A stretch of DNA of 47,988 bases. It comes from CAWJFJ01 sp963800065. Lineage in GTDB: Bacteria; Actinomycetota; Acidimicrobiia; Acidimicrobiales; UBA8190. Positions within the stretch are counted from its first letter, which is position 1. Each line of letters begins with the position of its first letter. Location: contig CAWCZO010000004.1 of the NCBI GenBank assembly GCA_963800065.1, forward strand, positions 1 through 47,988. The letters run 5' to 3'. A program made the translations under genes and the position numbers. Below the pieces are notes generated by a model that was not told the origin of the DNA, did no database searches, and was given only the letters and a program-made list of their open reading frames with translations. This document shows, one piece after another, positions 1 through 7,796 of this stretch.

Positions 1-1388
1 CCTCCTCCGGAAGGTGCGGATGACGCCGGGCTCGAACTGGGCGACGAATCGATCGACGCCGCCGTGCGACGCGGCCGGGGTCAGCACGCGACGCCCTTTC
101 CGCTCTGGATCAGGTGGCGGCCGGTGGCACCGTCGATGACGAACTGGTCATGCTGGCCGGTCTGGCCGACGCCCTGGCCGAGCGTGACCCGGGCCGGGCG
201 CTGGTCTGCGTGGCCCAGGCGTCCGAGGCCGGCCACGACATGGCCCAACTGGCCGGTGCCCTGGCCGACCATCTCCGCCAGGCCTTCCTGGCCTCGGTGG
301 CCCCCGATCCGGCGGCGGTGCCGGCCACCGAGCGTCCCCAGGTGGAGGAACTGGCCGAAGATGGGGCTGGCCGCCGTGGTCAGGCACATGGAGGTCCTGG
401 GCAAGGCCGAGGTCGACTGCGCGAAGCGCCCGATCCCCGCGTCCACCTCGAGGTCGTCCTCGATCCGGCTCACGCACCCCGAAGCCGACGACTCGCCTGC
501 TTCCTGCTCGAGCGGATCGAGAGACCGAACGGGCCCAAGGCGACGCCGTCCCACGGGCCACGGCGCCGCCGCTGTCGTCGACGCGCCGGCCCAGGGGCCA
601 CGCCGACACCGGCCGGCGCCGCCCGAGCAGAACCGGCCCGAGCAGAACCGGCCCGAGCAGAACCGGCCCGAGCGGAACCGGCCACGGCGGAACCGACCCC
701 ACCGTCGCCGGGCACCGACCCCACGCCACCCGGCGACGGTGGGGTCAGCGGGCCGGAGATGGCTCGCCGGAGCCTGGGGGCGGTTGGTCGAAAGTCGACG
801 GACCGAAGGCCGGCTCCGCGGGCGGAGGCGTCCCCGTCCGATTCCACTTCCGCCGCCGCCGCACCGGCGGCGGGGACGGCGGCCCCACCCGCCCCCGCGT
901 CGCCGGCGGGGAACGGTGGATCCGGCGCCGCCCCCGATCAGGTCTCGAGGGACGAGTTGGTCCAGCTGTGGGGTGACGGACTCCTGGCCGGGCTGCCCGG
1001 CCGGGCCCGGGCCCGGTTCCGCGTCGGCCGCTTCGTGGCGGTGGAGGAGGGCACGGCCGTCTTCGCCCTCCCCAACGAGACGCACCGGTCCTACTGCGAG
1101 GACGTCCGGGTCGACGTCGAGACGGCGCTGGCCAAGCATTTCGGTTTTCCCGTCCCCCTGCGGTTGGTGGTCGACGAGGAGTCCGACCCGGCGACGCCGA
1201 CGCGCCCGGCCAGCCCGGGTCGGGCCGTCCGCCCGGCGTCGGCGGCCGAGGTGGGCATGGATGGCGATGCCGGGCAACCCGACCTCCTCGACCCCGAGGT
1301 CCTGGCGGCGGAGACGGAGCTGGCCGGCGCCGCACTGTCACCCGAGGAACGGTTGAAGCAGGCCTTCCCCGGCGCCGAGGAGGTCTAG
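1..1388 (+). CDS. dnaX: DNA polymerase III subunit gamma/tau, 3' part, frame-disrupted
   Basis: Clamp-loader ATPase of the replicative polymerase; the gene enters from the left edge, so its N-terminus and Walker motifs are outside. The window starts in frame 1 (PPPEGADDAG... AVRRGRG), then continues in frame 3 with the domain-III signature SARDALSALDQVAAGG, after a G-run at 77-80 that appears one base short. The conserved text then alternates frames: MGLAAVVRHMEVLGKAEVD (361-417) in frame 1, REAPDPRVHLEVVL in frame 3, IRLTHPEADDSPA (463-500) in frame 1, and FLLERIER onward in frame 3 to the TAG at 1386. A Pro/Ala/Arg-rich linker precedes a conserved C-terminal domain (VSRDELVQLWGDGLL to LRLVVDEE, about 945-1185). 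Five small indels in 500 bp are either sequence errors or decay. recR follows directly, the usual bacterial arrangement. Confidence 0.9.
622..681 (+). repeat. 15-bp tandem repeat in the dnaX linker
   Basis: Four head-to-tail copies of a 15-bp unit beginning CCCGAGCAGAACCGG (622, 637, 652 and a one-base variant at 667) encode an Arg-Ala-Glu-Pro-Ala repeat in the disordered linker of the tau-like subunit. A degenerate fifth copy may follow at 682. Confidence 0.9.
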
Positions 1389-1392
1389 CTCC

Positions 1393-1992
1393 GTGTACAC
1401 GGCCTCGTTGCAGTCCCTGGTCGACGAGCTCGGTCGCCTTCCCGGCATCGGGCCCAAGACGGCCCAGCGCCTGGCCTTCCACATCCTGAAGATCGCCCCC
1501 GAGGACGCCTCCCGTCTGGCCGAGGCCATCGTGGCCGTCAAGGAGAACACCACCTTGTGCCCGCGTTGCTTCAACGTCGCCGAGGGCGATCTCTGCACGA
1601 TCTGCAACGACCCCCGTCGGGACGGCGCCATCATCTGCGTCGTCGAGGATCCGCGTGACATCGGGGCCGTGGAGAAGACCCAGGAGTTCCGCGGCCGCTA
1701 TCACGTCCTGCACGGATCGCTCAATCCCATCGAGGGTGTCGGGCCCGATCAGCTCCGTGTCCGTGAGCTCCTGGACCGTCTGGAACCGGAAGGTGTGACC
1801 GAGATCATCCTCTGCACCAACCCCAATCTCGAGGGCGAGGCCACCGCCATGTACCTGGCCCGGCTCCTGAAGCCCCTGGACATGACGGTGACCCGTATCG
1901 CCAGCGGGCTGCCCGTCGGCGGTGATCTCGAGTACGCCGACGAGCTGACCCTCGGTCGTGCTCTTGAGGGCCGCCGTCCGGTGGACGCCTGA
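1393..1992 (+). CDS. recR: Recombination mediator protein RecR
   Basis: Recombination mediator that works with RecO and RecF to load RecA on gapped DNA. The 199-residue product is full length for the family. It has the N-terminal helix-hairpin-helix (LGRLPGIGPKTAQRLAFH), a four-cysteine zinc finger (CPRC...CTIC near residues 56-76), a Toprim domain (ICVVEDPRDIGAVE) and the C-terminal GLPVGGDLEYAD segment. The GTG start at 1393 lies 9 nt after GAGGAGG (1377-1383), which sits at the end of dnaX, so the two genes are probably co-transcribed and coupled. The reading frame is intact, unlike dnaX just upstream. Confidence 0.97.
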   Translation: MYTASLQSLVDELGRLPGIGPKTAQRLAFHILKIAPEDASRLAEAIVAVKENTTLCPRCFNVAEGDLCTICNDPRRDGAIICVVEDPRDIGAVEKTQEFRGRYHVLHGSLNPIEGVGPDQLRVRELLDRLEPEGVTEIILCTNPNLEGEATAMYLARLLKPLDMTVTRIASGLPVGGDLEYADELTLGRALEGRRPVDA

Positions 1993-2006
1993 CCGACCGT
2001 CCTCCG

Positions 2007-3041
2007 TCAGTCCCACAGCCGGGGTTGGTCCGACTCGGCGCAGAGGGCGAAGTATCCGGGAATCTCGTCGGTCGGGGTCTCGAGGTAGATCTTCGCCTCC
2101 GGAGGTTGGGCGAAGCGGCCGTGACTCCACCGCACCTCGACGTGTCCCTCCACCACCCGTCGGCGGCCCGTGGCCCGGTCGCGGTAGAGAACCGACCAGT
2201 CCACCTGGGGCTGGCCGGCGCGGCCGGGCCGGATGTCGAGGCCCAGGAACTCGAAGGCCTGACGCCAGTCCCAGGGGCTGGCGATCCGCAGTCGCAATGA
2301 CCGCTTGGCGTCGGCGCCCAGCAGGAAATAGGTGGCGTTGCCGATACGCAGGAGCCGCCACGCCTGGCGTTCGGCCGCCCGTTGACGGGTCACGTTGTCC
2401 CGCCACCGCTCGGCCGAGCACTCGCTCACGCGGTGGCAGAGGGCGCTGTACTGGTTTTGCGCCTCGACCGGATACGACCGTCCGGGCAGGGCCTGGCGCA
2501 GGCGACGGCGGTCGGCCTTGGTCAACGCCTCGGGATCGTCGGGAAGGTCCTCGAGGCCGGTGGCCTGTCGGCACGCCGTGTACAGGGCCCGGTACTCGTC
2601 GGGGGCCGTCCGCAGGTACCAGTCGCTCTGTTTCCAATCGCCCGCCGTGGCCAGCAGTCCCTCGAAGAGACGCGCCGGTGACGGGTTGGCGATGTTCCGG
2701 GACAGGTACTTGCAGCTGACGAGGTAGACGTGGTCGATCCGCAGGTCGACGGGGGCGACCTCGTCACCGGGTGGGCGCCGTCCCCCCGTCCACTCGACCA
2801 GCCGGGGCCGCCGTCCGCTCAGCGCCTCGGGAGCCTCCAGAAAGGCCCGACCGTTGGCGAAGGCGGTGGCGAATTCGTCGGCCAAGGCCCCGGCGCCGCG
2901 GAGTTCGGCCAGGCGGGACCACGTGGCGTCGGAGATGGCCAGCTCCCGGGGGCGTGCGGCCAGGGCGGCCCCGACGTCGGTGTAGGGAAACATGCCCAGG
3001 GCCGTCGCCAGTTCGGTGACCGTCGTGCGGTCATCGGGCAC
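2007..3041 (-). CDS. Unrecognised protein next to DNA methyltransferase, possible restriction endonuclease
   Basis: A 344-residue soluble protein with no family I can name. It begins with GTG at 3041, 33 nt after the methyltransferase stop, on the same strand, so the two are very likely one transcript. Residues 93-111 contain D93, E94, D99 and D103 followed by a hydrophobic strand ending V-S-C-K111 (DHVYLVSCKY). This is reminiscent of the Asp-(x)n-(Glu/Asp/Ser)-x-Lys core of PD-(D/E)XK nucleases, with Ser in place of the acidic residue. The middle is rich in Trp, Tyr and Arg (WKQSDWYLR, SAERWRDNVTRQRAAERQ), as in DNA-binding proteins. The C-terminus has a beta-rich stretch (VVEGHVEVRW). A role as the restriction partner of the methylase is inference from context and this weak motif. 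Confidence 0.6.
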   Translation of the reverse strand: MPDDRTTVTELATALGMFPYTDVGAALAARPRELAISDATWSRLAELRGAGALADEFATAFANGRAFLEAPEALSGRRPRLVEWTGGRRPPGDEVAPVDLRIDHVYLVSCKYLSRNIANPSPARLFEGLLATAGDWKQSDWYLRTAPDEYRALYTACRQATGLEDLPDDPEALTKADRRRLRQALPGRSYPVEAQNQYSALCHRVSECSAERWRDNVTRQRAAERQAWRLLRIGNATYFLLGADAKRSLRLRIASPWDWRQAFEFLGLDIRPGRAGQPQVDWSVLYRDRATGRRRVVEGHVEVRWSHGRFAQPPEAKIYLETPTDEIPGYFALCAESDQPRLWD

Positions 3042-3074
3042 GGCGCCTCATTGCCCGCCTCATCGCCCGATGCC

Positions 3075-4544
3075 TCATCGACCGGCGTCGGGGCCCTTCG
3101 ACGCGTACGTCCGCAGGCGGGCCCGATCCGGCGCCGACTCCATCTCGATGACGTCGAAGACCACGCCGAAGCCGTCGGTCCGATCCCGGCACCGGAGGGT
3201 CTTCAGAGCCTGATGTCCGGCACTGCCGGGCACCGGTGCATCGGTGGTGATCAGGACGAAGGGGATGTGGGGCTGCGAGACGTGGAGAACGGCCGCCTTG
3301 CCCAGTGCCTTCCACAGGGCGTCGGCCCGCCGCAGGCCGGCCCGGGTGGTGGTGAACGCCCCCGAGACGTCGAAGTACCACGTCTGTCCCGTGTCGTCGA
3401 CCCCCGAGAAGCTGACCTCGATGCCGTTACCGGCCCGGACGTCGGCCGTCAGGTCGGAGAATCCGCTGTGGTCGAGGAGGTCCCGGGCCAGCTCCCGTGC
3501 CTTGTGCCCGTCCCGCCGCGCCCGGGCCAGGAGGTCGGTGGCGTCGCCCCGTTTCGTGCGTCGGGGGGACGCCGACCGCCGGCGGGCCGGCGGCGGGGCG
3601 CCCTCGGCCGGGGCCGGCGCGTGCATGCTCTGTTCCTGTTGGGCCCGGATCCGCTGTTCGGCGATCTCCACGTACGAGGTCTCGGTGTCGTAGCCCACGA
3701 ACCGTCGTCCCGTCCGGACGGCCGCCACCCCGGTGGTCCCCGATCCCATGAACGGGTCGAGGACGAGATCGTCCCGGTAGGTGTAGAGCTCGATGAGGCG
3801 CTGGGGGAGCTCGACGGGGAAGGGCGCCGGGTGACCGACCCGGGTGGCCCTCTCGGCCCCGATCTCCCAGACGTCGGTCGTGGCCTCGATGAACTCGTCC
3901 TTGGACACCGAGATCTCGGCCGGGAGTCCGAGCGACGCCCGCTCGGGACGGGAGACGGCCCGGTCGAAGCGGCCCTTGCTGGCGATGATCACCCGTTCGG
4001 TGACGTCGCGCAGGACCGGGTTGGCCGGGCTCTGGAACGATCCCCAGGCGCACGAACCACTGGCACCGCGCGCCTTCAGCCAGATGACCTCCCCCCGCAG
4101 GAGGAGCCCGAGCTCGTCCTGGAGGATCCCGATGACGTCGGCCGACAACGACCGGTACGGCTTGCGCCCCAGATTGGCGACGTTGACGGCGATCCGCCCG
4201 CCGGCCTCGAGCGTCCGGACCGACTCGGCGAAGACGGCGGTGAGCATCTCGAGGTATTCGAAGTAGCTGGCGGGGACGTGGCCTTCGCCCAGAGCCTCCT
4301 CGTACTCCTTGCCGGCGAAGTACGGCGGGGACGTCACGACGAGGGCGACAGAGGCGTCCTCGACCTCGTCCATGTGCCGGGCGTCGCCCAGGATGGGCTT
4401 CCCGTCGATGGGCGACCGGACGACGGTGTCGTCACCACTGAGGACGGGGGCCGTGAAGCGCTTGTAGAAGCCGCTGGCGTCGTGGGACTCGCGTCGGCCG
4501 ACCCCGAAGGCCGAGGTGGAGGTGGGCTTACGGCGGCCGGTCAT
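3075..4544 (-). CDS. Site-specific DNA methyltransferase (N6-adenine/N4-cytosine class) with C-terminal extension
   Basis: DNA amino-methyltransferase of 489 residues. Catalytic motif IV TSPPY (71-75) comes before the SAM-binding motif I DPFMGSGTTG (263-272), which is the beta-class order. RFVGYDTETSYVEIAEQRI (about 281-299) is the following motif II/III region. After a basic, Pro-rich linker (310-335) there is an extra domain of about 150 residues containing WYFDVSGAFTTTRAGL and ALWKALGKAAVL. I cannot assign it; it could be target recognition or a nuclease-like fold. The ATG at 4544 lacks a clear Shine-Dalgarno. The next gene downstream (2007-3041) is probably its functional partner. Recognition sequence cannot be read from the sequence. 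Confidence 0.9.
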   Translation of the reverse strand: MTGRRKPTSTSAFGVGRRESHDASGFYKRFTAPVLSGDDTVVRSPIDGKPILGDARHMDEVEDASVALVVTSPPYFAGKEYEEALGEGHVPASYFEYLEMLTAVFAESVRTLEAGGRIAVNVANLGRKPYRSLSADVIGILQDELGLLLRGEVIWLKARGASGSCAWGSFQSPANPVLRDVTERVIIASKGRFDRAVSRPERASLGLPAEISVSKDEFIEATTDVWEIGAERATRVGHPAPFPVELPQRLIELYTYRDDLVLDPFMGSGTTGVAAVRTGRRFVGYDTETSYVEIAEQRIRAQQEQSMHAPAPAEGAPPPARRRSASPRRTKRGDATDLLARARRDGHKARELARDLLDHSGFSDLTADVRAGNGIEVSFSGVDDTGQTWYFDVSGAFTTTRAGLRRADALWKALGKAAVLHVSQPHIPFVLITTDAPVPGSAGHQALKTLRCRDRTDGFGVVFDVIEMESAPDRARLRTYASKGPDAGR

Positions 4545-4555
4545 CGTTCGATCAT
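4541..4555 (-). promoter_or_regulatory. Four-codon upstream ORF overlapping the methyltransferase start
   Basis: ATG ATC GAA CGA TGA reads from 4555 and its last codons overlap the methyltransferase ATG (4544-4542). A TACTAT hexamer lies at 4572-4567, 11 nt upstream of the mini-ORF. Translation of this mini-ORF would affect initiation at the main start. The function is inferred and it could be chance. Confidence 0.35.
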
Positions 4556-4637
4556 GTGGTCGATTGATAGTACCGGGGTGTAACCATGGCGATCGGGACC
4601 GGCGGGCGGCCTGCCGCCCGCCGAGAACGGCGGACCG

Positions 4638-5822
4638 TCAGGGAAGGGTGCGGACGAGGAGGGCGTCGCCCTGGCCGCCACCGCCGCACAGGCTGGCCGC
4701 CGCCGTGCCGCCGCCGCGTCGCTTGAGCTCGTGGAGGACGGTGAGGGCCAGGCGGGTCCCCGACATCCCGATGGGGTGGCCGAGGGCGATGGCGCCACCG
4801 TTCACGTTGGTGACCTCGTCGGTGATGCCCAGGTCGGCCATGGAGGCCAGGCCGACCACGGCGAAGGCCTCGTTGATCTCGAAGAGGTCGACGTCGCCGA
4901 GGGTCTTCCCGGCCTTCTGGAGAGCCTGGCGGATGGCGTTGGCCGGCTGGACGAGGAGCGAGGCGTCGGGACCGGCCACCTGGCCGTAGCCGAGGACCTC
5001 CCCCAGTGGTGTCACGCCCAGAGCGTCGGCCTTGGCACGAGAGGTGACGATCACGGCGGCACCACCATCGGAGATCTGGCTGGCGTTCCCGGCCGTGACG
5101 GTGCCCTCCTTGTCGAAGGCGGGCTTGAGCGCGCCGAGCGACTCCGCCGTGGTCCCGGGGCGGACGCCCTCGTCGGTGTCGACCAGGATCGGGTCGCCCT
5201 TGCGCTGGGCCACGGAGACGGGGACGATCTCGTCGGCGAAGCGCCCGTCCTTGATGGCGGCGGCCGCCCTCTCGTGCGAGAGGGCGGCGAAGCCGTCCTG
5301 GGCCTGGCGCGAGATCCCGGCGGCGTCGTTGTAGCGCTCGGTGCTCAGCCCCATGGCGCAGTGGTCGAACTGGCAGTAGAGGCCGTCGTACATCATCGAG
5401 TCGACCAGCTCGCCGTCGCCCAGCCGGTAGCCGGCCCGGGCCCCGGGAAGGAGATAGGGCGCCCTGGTCATCGACTCCATCCCCCCGGCCACCACCACGT
5501 CGGCCGCCCCGGCGGAGATGAGGAGGTCGGCTAGGAAGATGCTGTTCAGACCGGACAGGCAGACCTTGTTGACGGTGGTGGCCGGGACCGACATCGAGAT
5601 GCCGCCCTTCACGGCGGCCTGGCGGGCCGTGATCTGCCCCTGACCGGCCTGGAGGACCTGGCCCATGAAGACGTAGTCGACCTGGTCGGCCGCCACGCCG
5701 CACCGTTCCAGGGCGGCGGCGATGGCGAATCCACCGAGGTCCATGGCGCTGAACCCGGCCAGGGCGCCGGACAGCTTGCCGATGGGGGTGCGGGCTCCCC
5801 CGAGGATGACCGAACCGGGCAT
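4638..5822 (-). CDS. Acetyl-CoA acetyltransferase (thiolase)
   Basis: Condenses two acetyl-CoA to acetoacetyl-CoA, or the reverse. The 394-residue product has the thiolase active-site residues: nucleophile C88 (VNKVCLSG), NEAFA, H349 in GHPIGMSG, and C379 in CGGGGQG. The start is placed at 5822 because GGAGG lies 7 nt upstream and MPGSVILGGARTPIG is the standard N-terminus; a longer reading frame exists but has no family support. It is divergent from the crotonyl-CoA carboxylase/reductase gene and, with the 3-hydroxybutyryl-CoA dehydrogenase at 11802-12656, supplies the first steps of the ethylmalonyl-CoA route. Degradative use cannot be excluded. Confidence 0.95.
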   Translation of the reverse strand: MPGSVILGGARTPIGKLSGALAGFSAMDLGGFAIAAALERCGVAADQVDYVFMGQVLQAGQGQITARQAAVKGGISMSVPATTVNKVCLSGLNSIFLADLLISAGAADVVVAGGMESMTRAPYLLPGARAGYRLGDGELVDSMMYDGLYCQFDHCAMGLSTERYNDAAGISRQAQDGFAALSHERAAAAIKDGRFADEIVPVSVAQRKGDPILVDTDEGVRPGTTAESLGALKPAFDKEGTVTAGNASQISDGGAAVIVTSRAKADALGVTPLGEVLGYGQVAGPDASLLVQPANAIRQALQKAGKTLGDVDLFEINEAFAVVGLASMADLGITDEVTNVNGGAIALGHPIGMSGTRLALTVLHELKRRGGGTAAASLCGGGGQGDALLVRTLP

Positions 5823-5955
5823 GAGGACCTCCGAAAGGCGACGGCGGCCGTGTCCGGACCGCCTGGTGGCCCCCACCGTGGGGGGCGTTCACCCCGAGCC
5901 TATCCAGTCGACCCCCGCTCTGGTGACCCACGGGTAACCAGACGCCGCCAGGGGG

Positions 5956-5961
5956 TATCGT
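5956..5961 (+). promoter_or_regulatory. -10 hexamer of ccr (leaderless)
   Basis: TATCGT ends 8 nt before the ATG at 5970, with no ribosome binding site at a usual distance. This is consistent with a transcript starting at or within a base or two of the start codon. Confidence 0.6.
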
Positions 5962-5969
5962 GCCCACCC

Positions 5970-7310
5970 ATGCAAGCAATCCGTGACGCCATCATGGCCG
6001 GCGCCGACGGGGACGAGATCTCGGCCCTCCCCCTCCCCGAGTCCTACCGGGCCGCCTACGTCCTTCGCGACGAGGTCGAGATGTTCGCCGGGGTCGACTC
6101 GGCCGACAAGGACCCCCGCAAGTCGCTCCACGTGTCGGAGGTGGCCGTCCCCGAGCTGGCCCCCGACGAGGCCTACATCGCCGTGATGGCGTCGTCGATC
6201 AACTTCAACACCGTCTGGACCTCGATCTTCGAACCCCTGCCCACCTTCGGATTCCTCGACCGCCTGGCCCGGGAGAGCGTCTGGGGGGCCCGCCACGCCC
6301 TGCCTTACCACGTGGTGGGGTCCGACGCCTCCGGCGTGGTCCTCCGGGTGGGATCCCTGGTGCGCAACTTCTCTCCCGGTGACAAGGTCGTCGTCCACTG
6401 CAACTACGTCGACGACCAGGACCCGTCGGCCCACGACGACTCGATGCTGGCGGCCAACGAGCGGATCTGGGGTTTCGAGACGAACTTCGGTGGCCTGGCC
6501 GACCTGGCCGTGGTGAAGGCCAACCAGCTCATGCCCAAGGCGACCCATCTGAGCTGGGAGGAGGCGGCCATCAACGCCCTGTGCAACTCCACCGCCTACC
6601 GGATGCTCGTCTCGCGCAACGGGGCCGAGATGAAGCAGGGCGACAAGGTGCTCGTCTGGGGGGCCAGCGGGGGCCTCGGAAGCTACGCCGTCCAGCACGT
6701 GCTCAACGGCGGCGGCACGCCGGTCGGGGTGGTGTCGTCCCCGGCCAAGGTGGCGTTGCTCCACGACCTCGGGGTGGAGGCGGTGATCGACCGCACCGCG
6801 GCCGGCTACCGGTTCTGGAAGGGCGAGCACACCCAGGACGAAGCCGAGTGGCGGCGGCTCGGAAAGGACATCCGGTCCCTGGTGGGAGACGACCCCGACG
6901 TCGTCTTCGAGCACCCCGGGCGCCAGACCATGGGCGCGTCGGTCTTCGCCTGCAAGCGGGCCGGCACCATCGTCACCTGCGCGGCGACCTCGGGGTACAT
7001 GATCGAGTACGACAACCGCCACCTGTGGATGAAGCTGAAGACGATCAAGGGATCGCACTTCGCCAACTACCGCGAGGCGTGGGACGCCAACCAGTTGATC
7101 TGCCAGGGAAGGGTCGTCCCGCCGCTGTCGGCGCTCTACCCGCTGGAGAACGTGGGCGAGGCCGCCTTCCAGGTCCATCGCAATCTGCACGAGGGCAAGA
7201 TCGGCGTCCTCTGCCTGGCCCCCTCGGAGGGCCTCGGGATCGACGATCCCGACCTGCGGACCGCCGTGGGCGAGGACCGGATCACGCTGTTCCGGAGACA
7301 CGGGGCATGA
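5970..7310 (+). CDS. ccr: Crotonyl-CoA carboxylase/reductase
   Basis: Reductively carboxylates crotonyl-CoA with NADPH and CO2 to (2S)-ethylmalonyl-CoA, the key step of the ethylmalonyl-CoA pathway. The 446-residue product is full length for this branch of the medium-chain dehydrogenase/reductase superfamily. NADPH is bound by WGASGGLGSYAVQHV (230-244). The four residues known from the Kitasatospora setae enzyme to hold CO2 (Asn, Phe, Glu, His) are matched by N80 (NFNTVW), F169-E170 (WGFETNFGG) and H363 (GSHFANY). This argues for a true carboxylase rather than a plain enoyl reductase. The ATG at 5970 follows a -10 hexamer without a Shine-Dalgarno. The stop overlaps the start of the epimerase gene, so the two are coupled. 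Confidence 0.96.
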   Translation: MQAIRDAIMAGADGDEISALPLPESYRAAYVLRDEVEMFAGVDSADKDPRKSLHVSEVAVPELAPDEAYIAVMASSINFNTVWTSIFEPLPTFGFLDRLARESVWGARHALPYHVVGSDASGVVLRVGSLVRNFSPGDKVVVHCNYVDDQDPSAHDDSMLAANERIWGFETNFGGLADLAVVKANQLMPKATHLSWEEAAINALCNSTAYRMLVSRNGAEMKQGDKVLVWGASGGLGSYAVQHVLNGGGTPVGVVSSPAKVALLHDLGVEAVIDRTAAGYRFWKGEHTQDEAEWRRLGKDIRSLVGDDPDVVFEHPGRQTMGASVFACKRAGTIVTCAATSGYMIEYDNRHLWMKLKTIKGSHFANYREAWDANQLICQGRVVPPLSALYPLENVGEAAFQVHRNLHEGKIGVLCLAPSEGLGIDDPDLRTAVGEDRITLFRRHGA

Positions 7311-7747
7311 GCGGGGCACCGGGCACCGGGGGGACGACGGCCGGGGCGATGCTGAGCGAGATCGACCACGTGGCCATCGCCGTGCGCGACCTCGACGCCG
7401 CCATCGCCCACTACCGGTCCTGGTTCGGCGCCGAGGTGAACCACCGCGAGGTGGTCGAGTCCGATGGCGTCGAGGAGGCGCTTCTCAAGGTGGGTACCTC
7501 GTACGTCCAGCTCCTCTGCCCCACCCGGGCCGACTCGCCCGTGGCCAAGTTCCTCGACAGCAGAGGCGAGGGCCTGCACCACGTGGGCTACCGGGTCACC
7601 GACTGCGCCGCCGCCCTGCAGCGGGTGATCGACAACGGCGGGAGGGCCATCGACGAGACCCCCCGACCCGGCTCGCGCGGGACGACGGTGGCCTTCATCC
7701 ATCCCAAAGGCGACCTGGGTACCCTCGTCGAGCTGGTCCAGGAGTAG
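7307..7747 (+). CDS. mce: Methylmalonyl-CoA/ethylmalonyl-CoA epimerase
   Basis: Small VOC-fold metalloenzyme that interconverts the 2R and 2S epimers of methylmalonyl-CoA and, in this pathway, ethylmalonyl-CoA. Its 146 residues contain the metal-binding positions in EIDHVAIAVRDL, LHHVGYRV and the C-terminal LVELVQ, plus the HPK segment (FIHPKGDLGTLVEL). The ATG at 7307 overlaps the ccr stop (ATGA), giving translational coupling. A second candidate start is the Met of MLSEIDHVAIAV about 14 codons later, which would match the typical family N-terminus better. Placement between ccr and the carboxylase subunit, with ethylmalonyl-CoA mutase nearby, fits the EMC pathway. Confidence 0.93.
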   Translation: MSGAPGTGGTTAGAMLSEIDHVAIAVRDLDAAIAHYRSWFGAEVNHREVVESDGVEEALLKVGTSYVQLLCPTRADSPVAKFLDSRGEGLHHVGYRVTDCAAALQRVIDNGGRAIDETPRPGSRGTTVAFIHPKGDLGTLVELVQE

Positions 7748-7782
7748 CGGTGGATCGTCCGGAGGCCCCGGGGGCGCTCCGG

Positions 7783-7788
7783 TAGCCT
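7783..7788 (+). promoter_or_regulatory. -10 hexamer of carboxyltransferase gene (leaderless)
   Basis: TAGCCT ends 8 nt before the ATG at 7797. It suggests that the carboxylase gene has its own promoter despite lying only 49 nt after the epimerase gene. Confidence 0.55.
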
Positions 7789-7796
7789 CACGGTCC

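Noticed and set aside
70..90. Programmed frameshifting in dnaX, as in E. coli
   Set aside because: No slippery A-run; four further frame changes follow, and the first one falls in the conserved ATPase region rather than before a short gamma tail.
622..681. CRISPR-like repeat
   Set aside because: 15-bp head-to-tail units without spacers, in frame inside dnaX.
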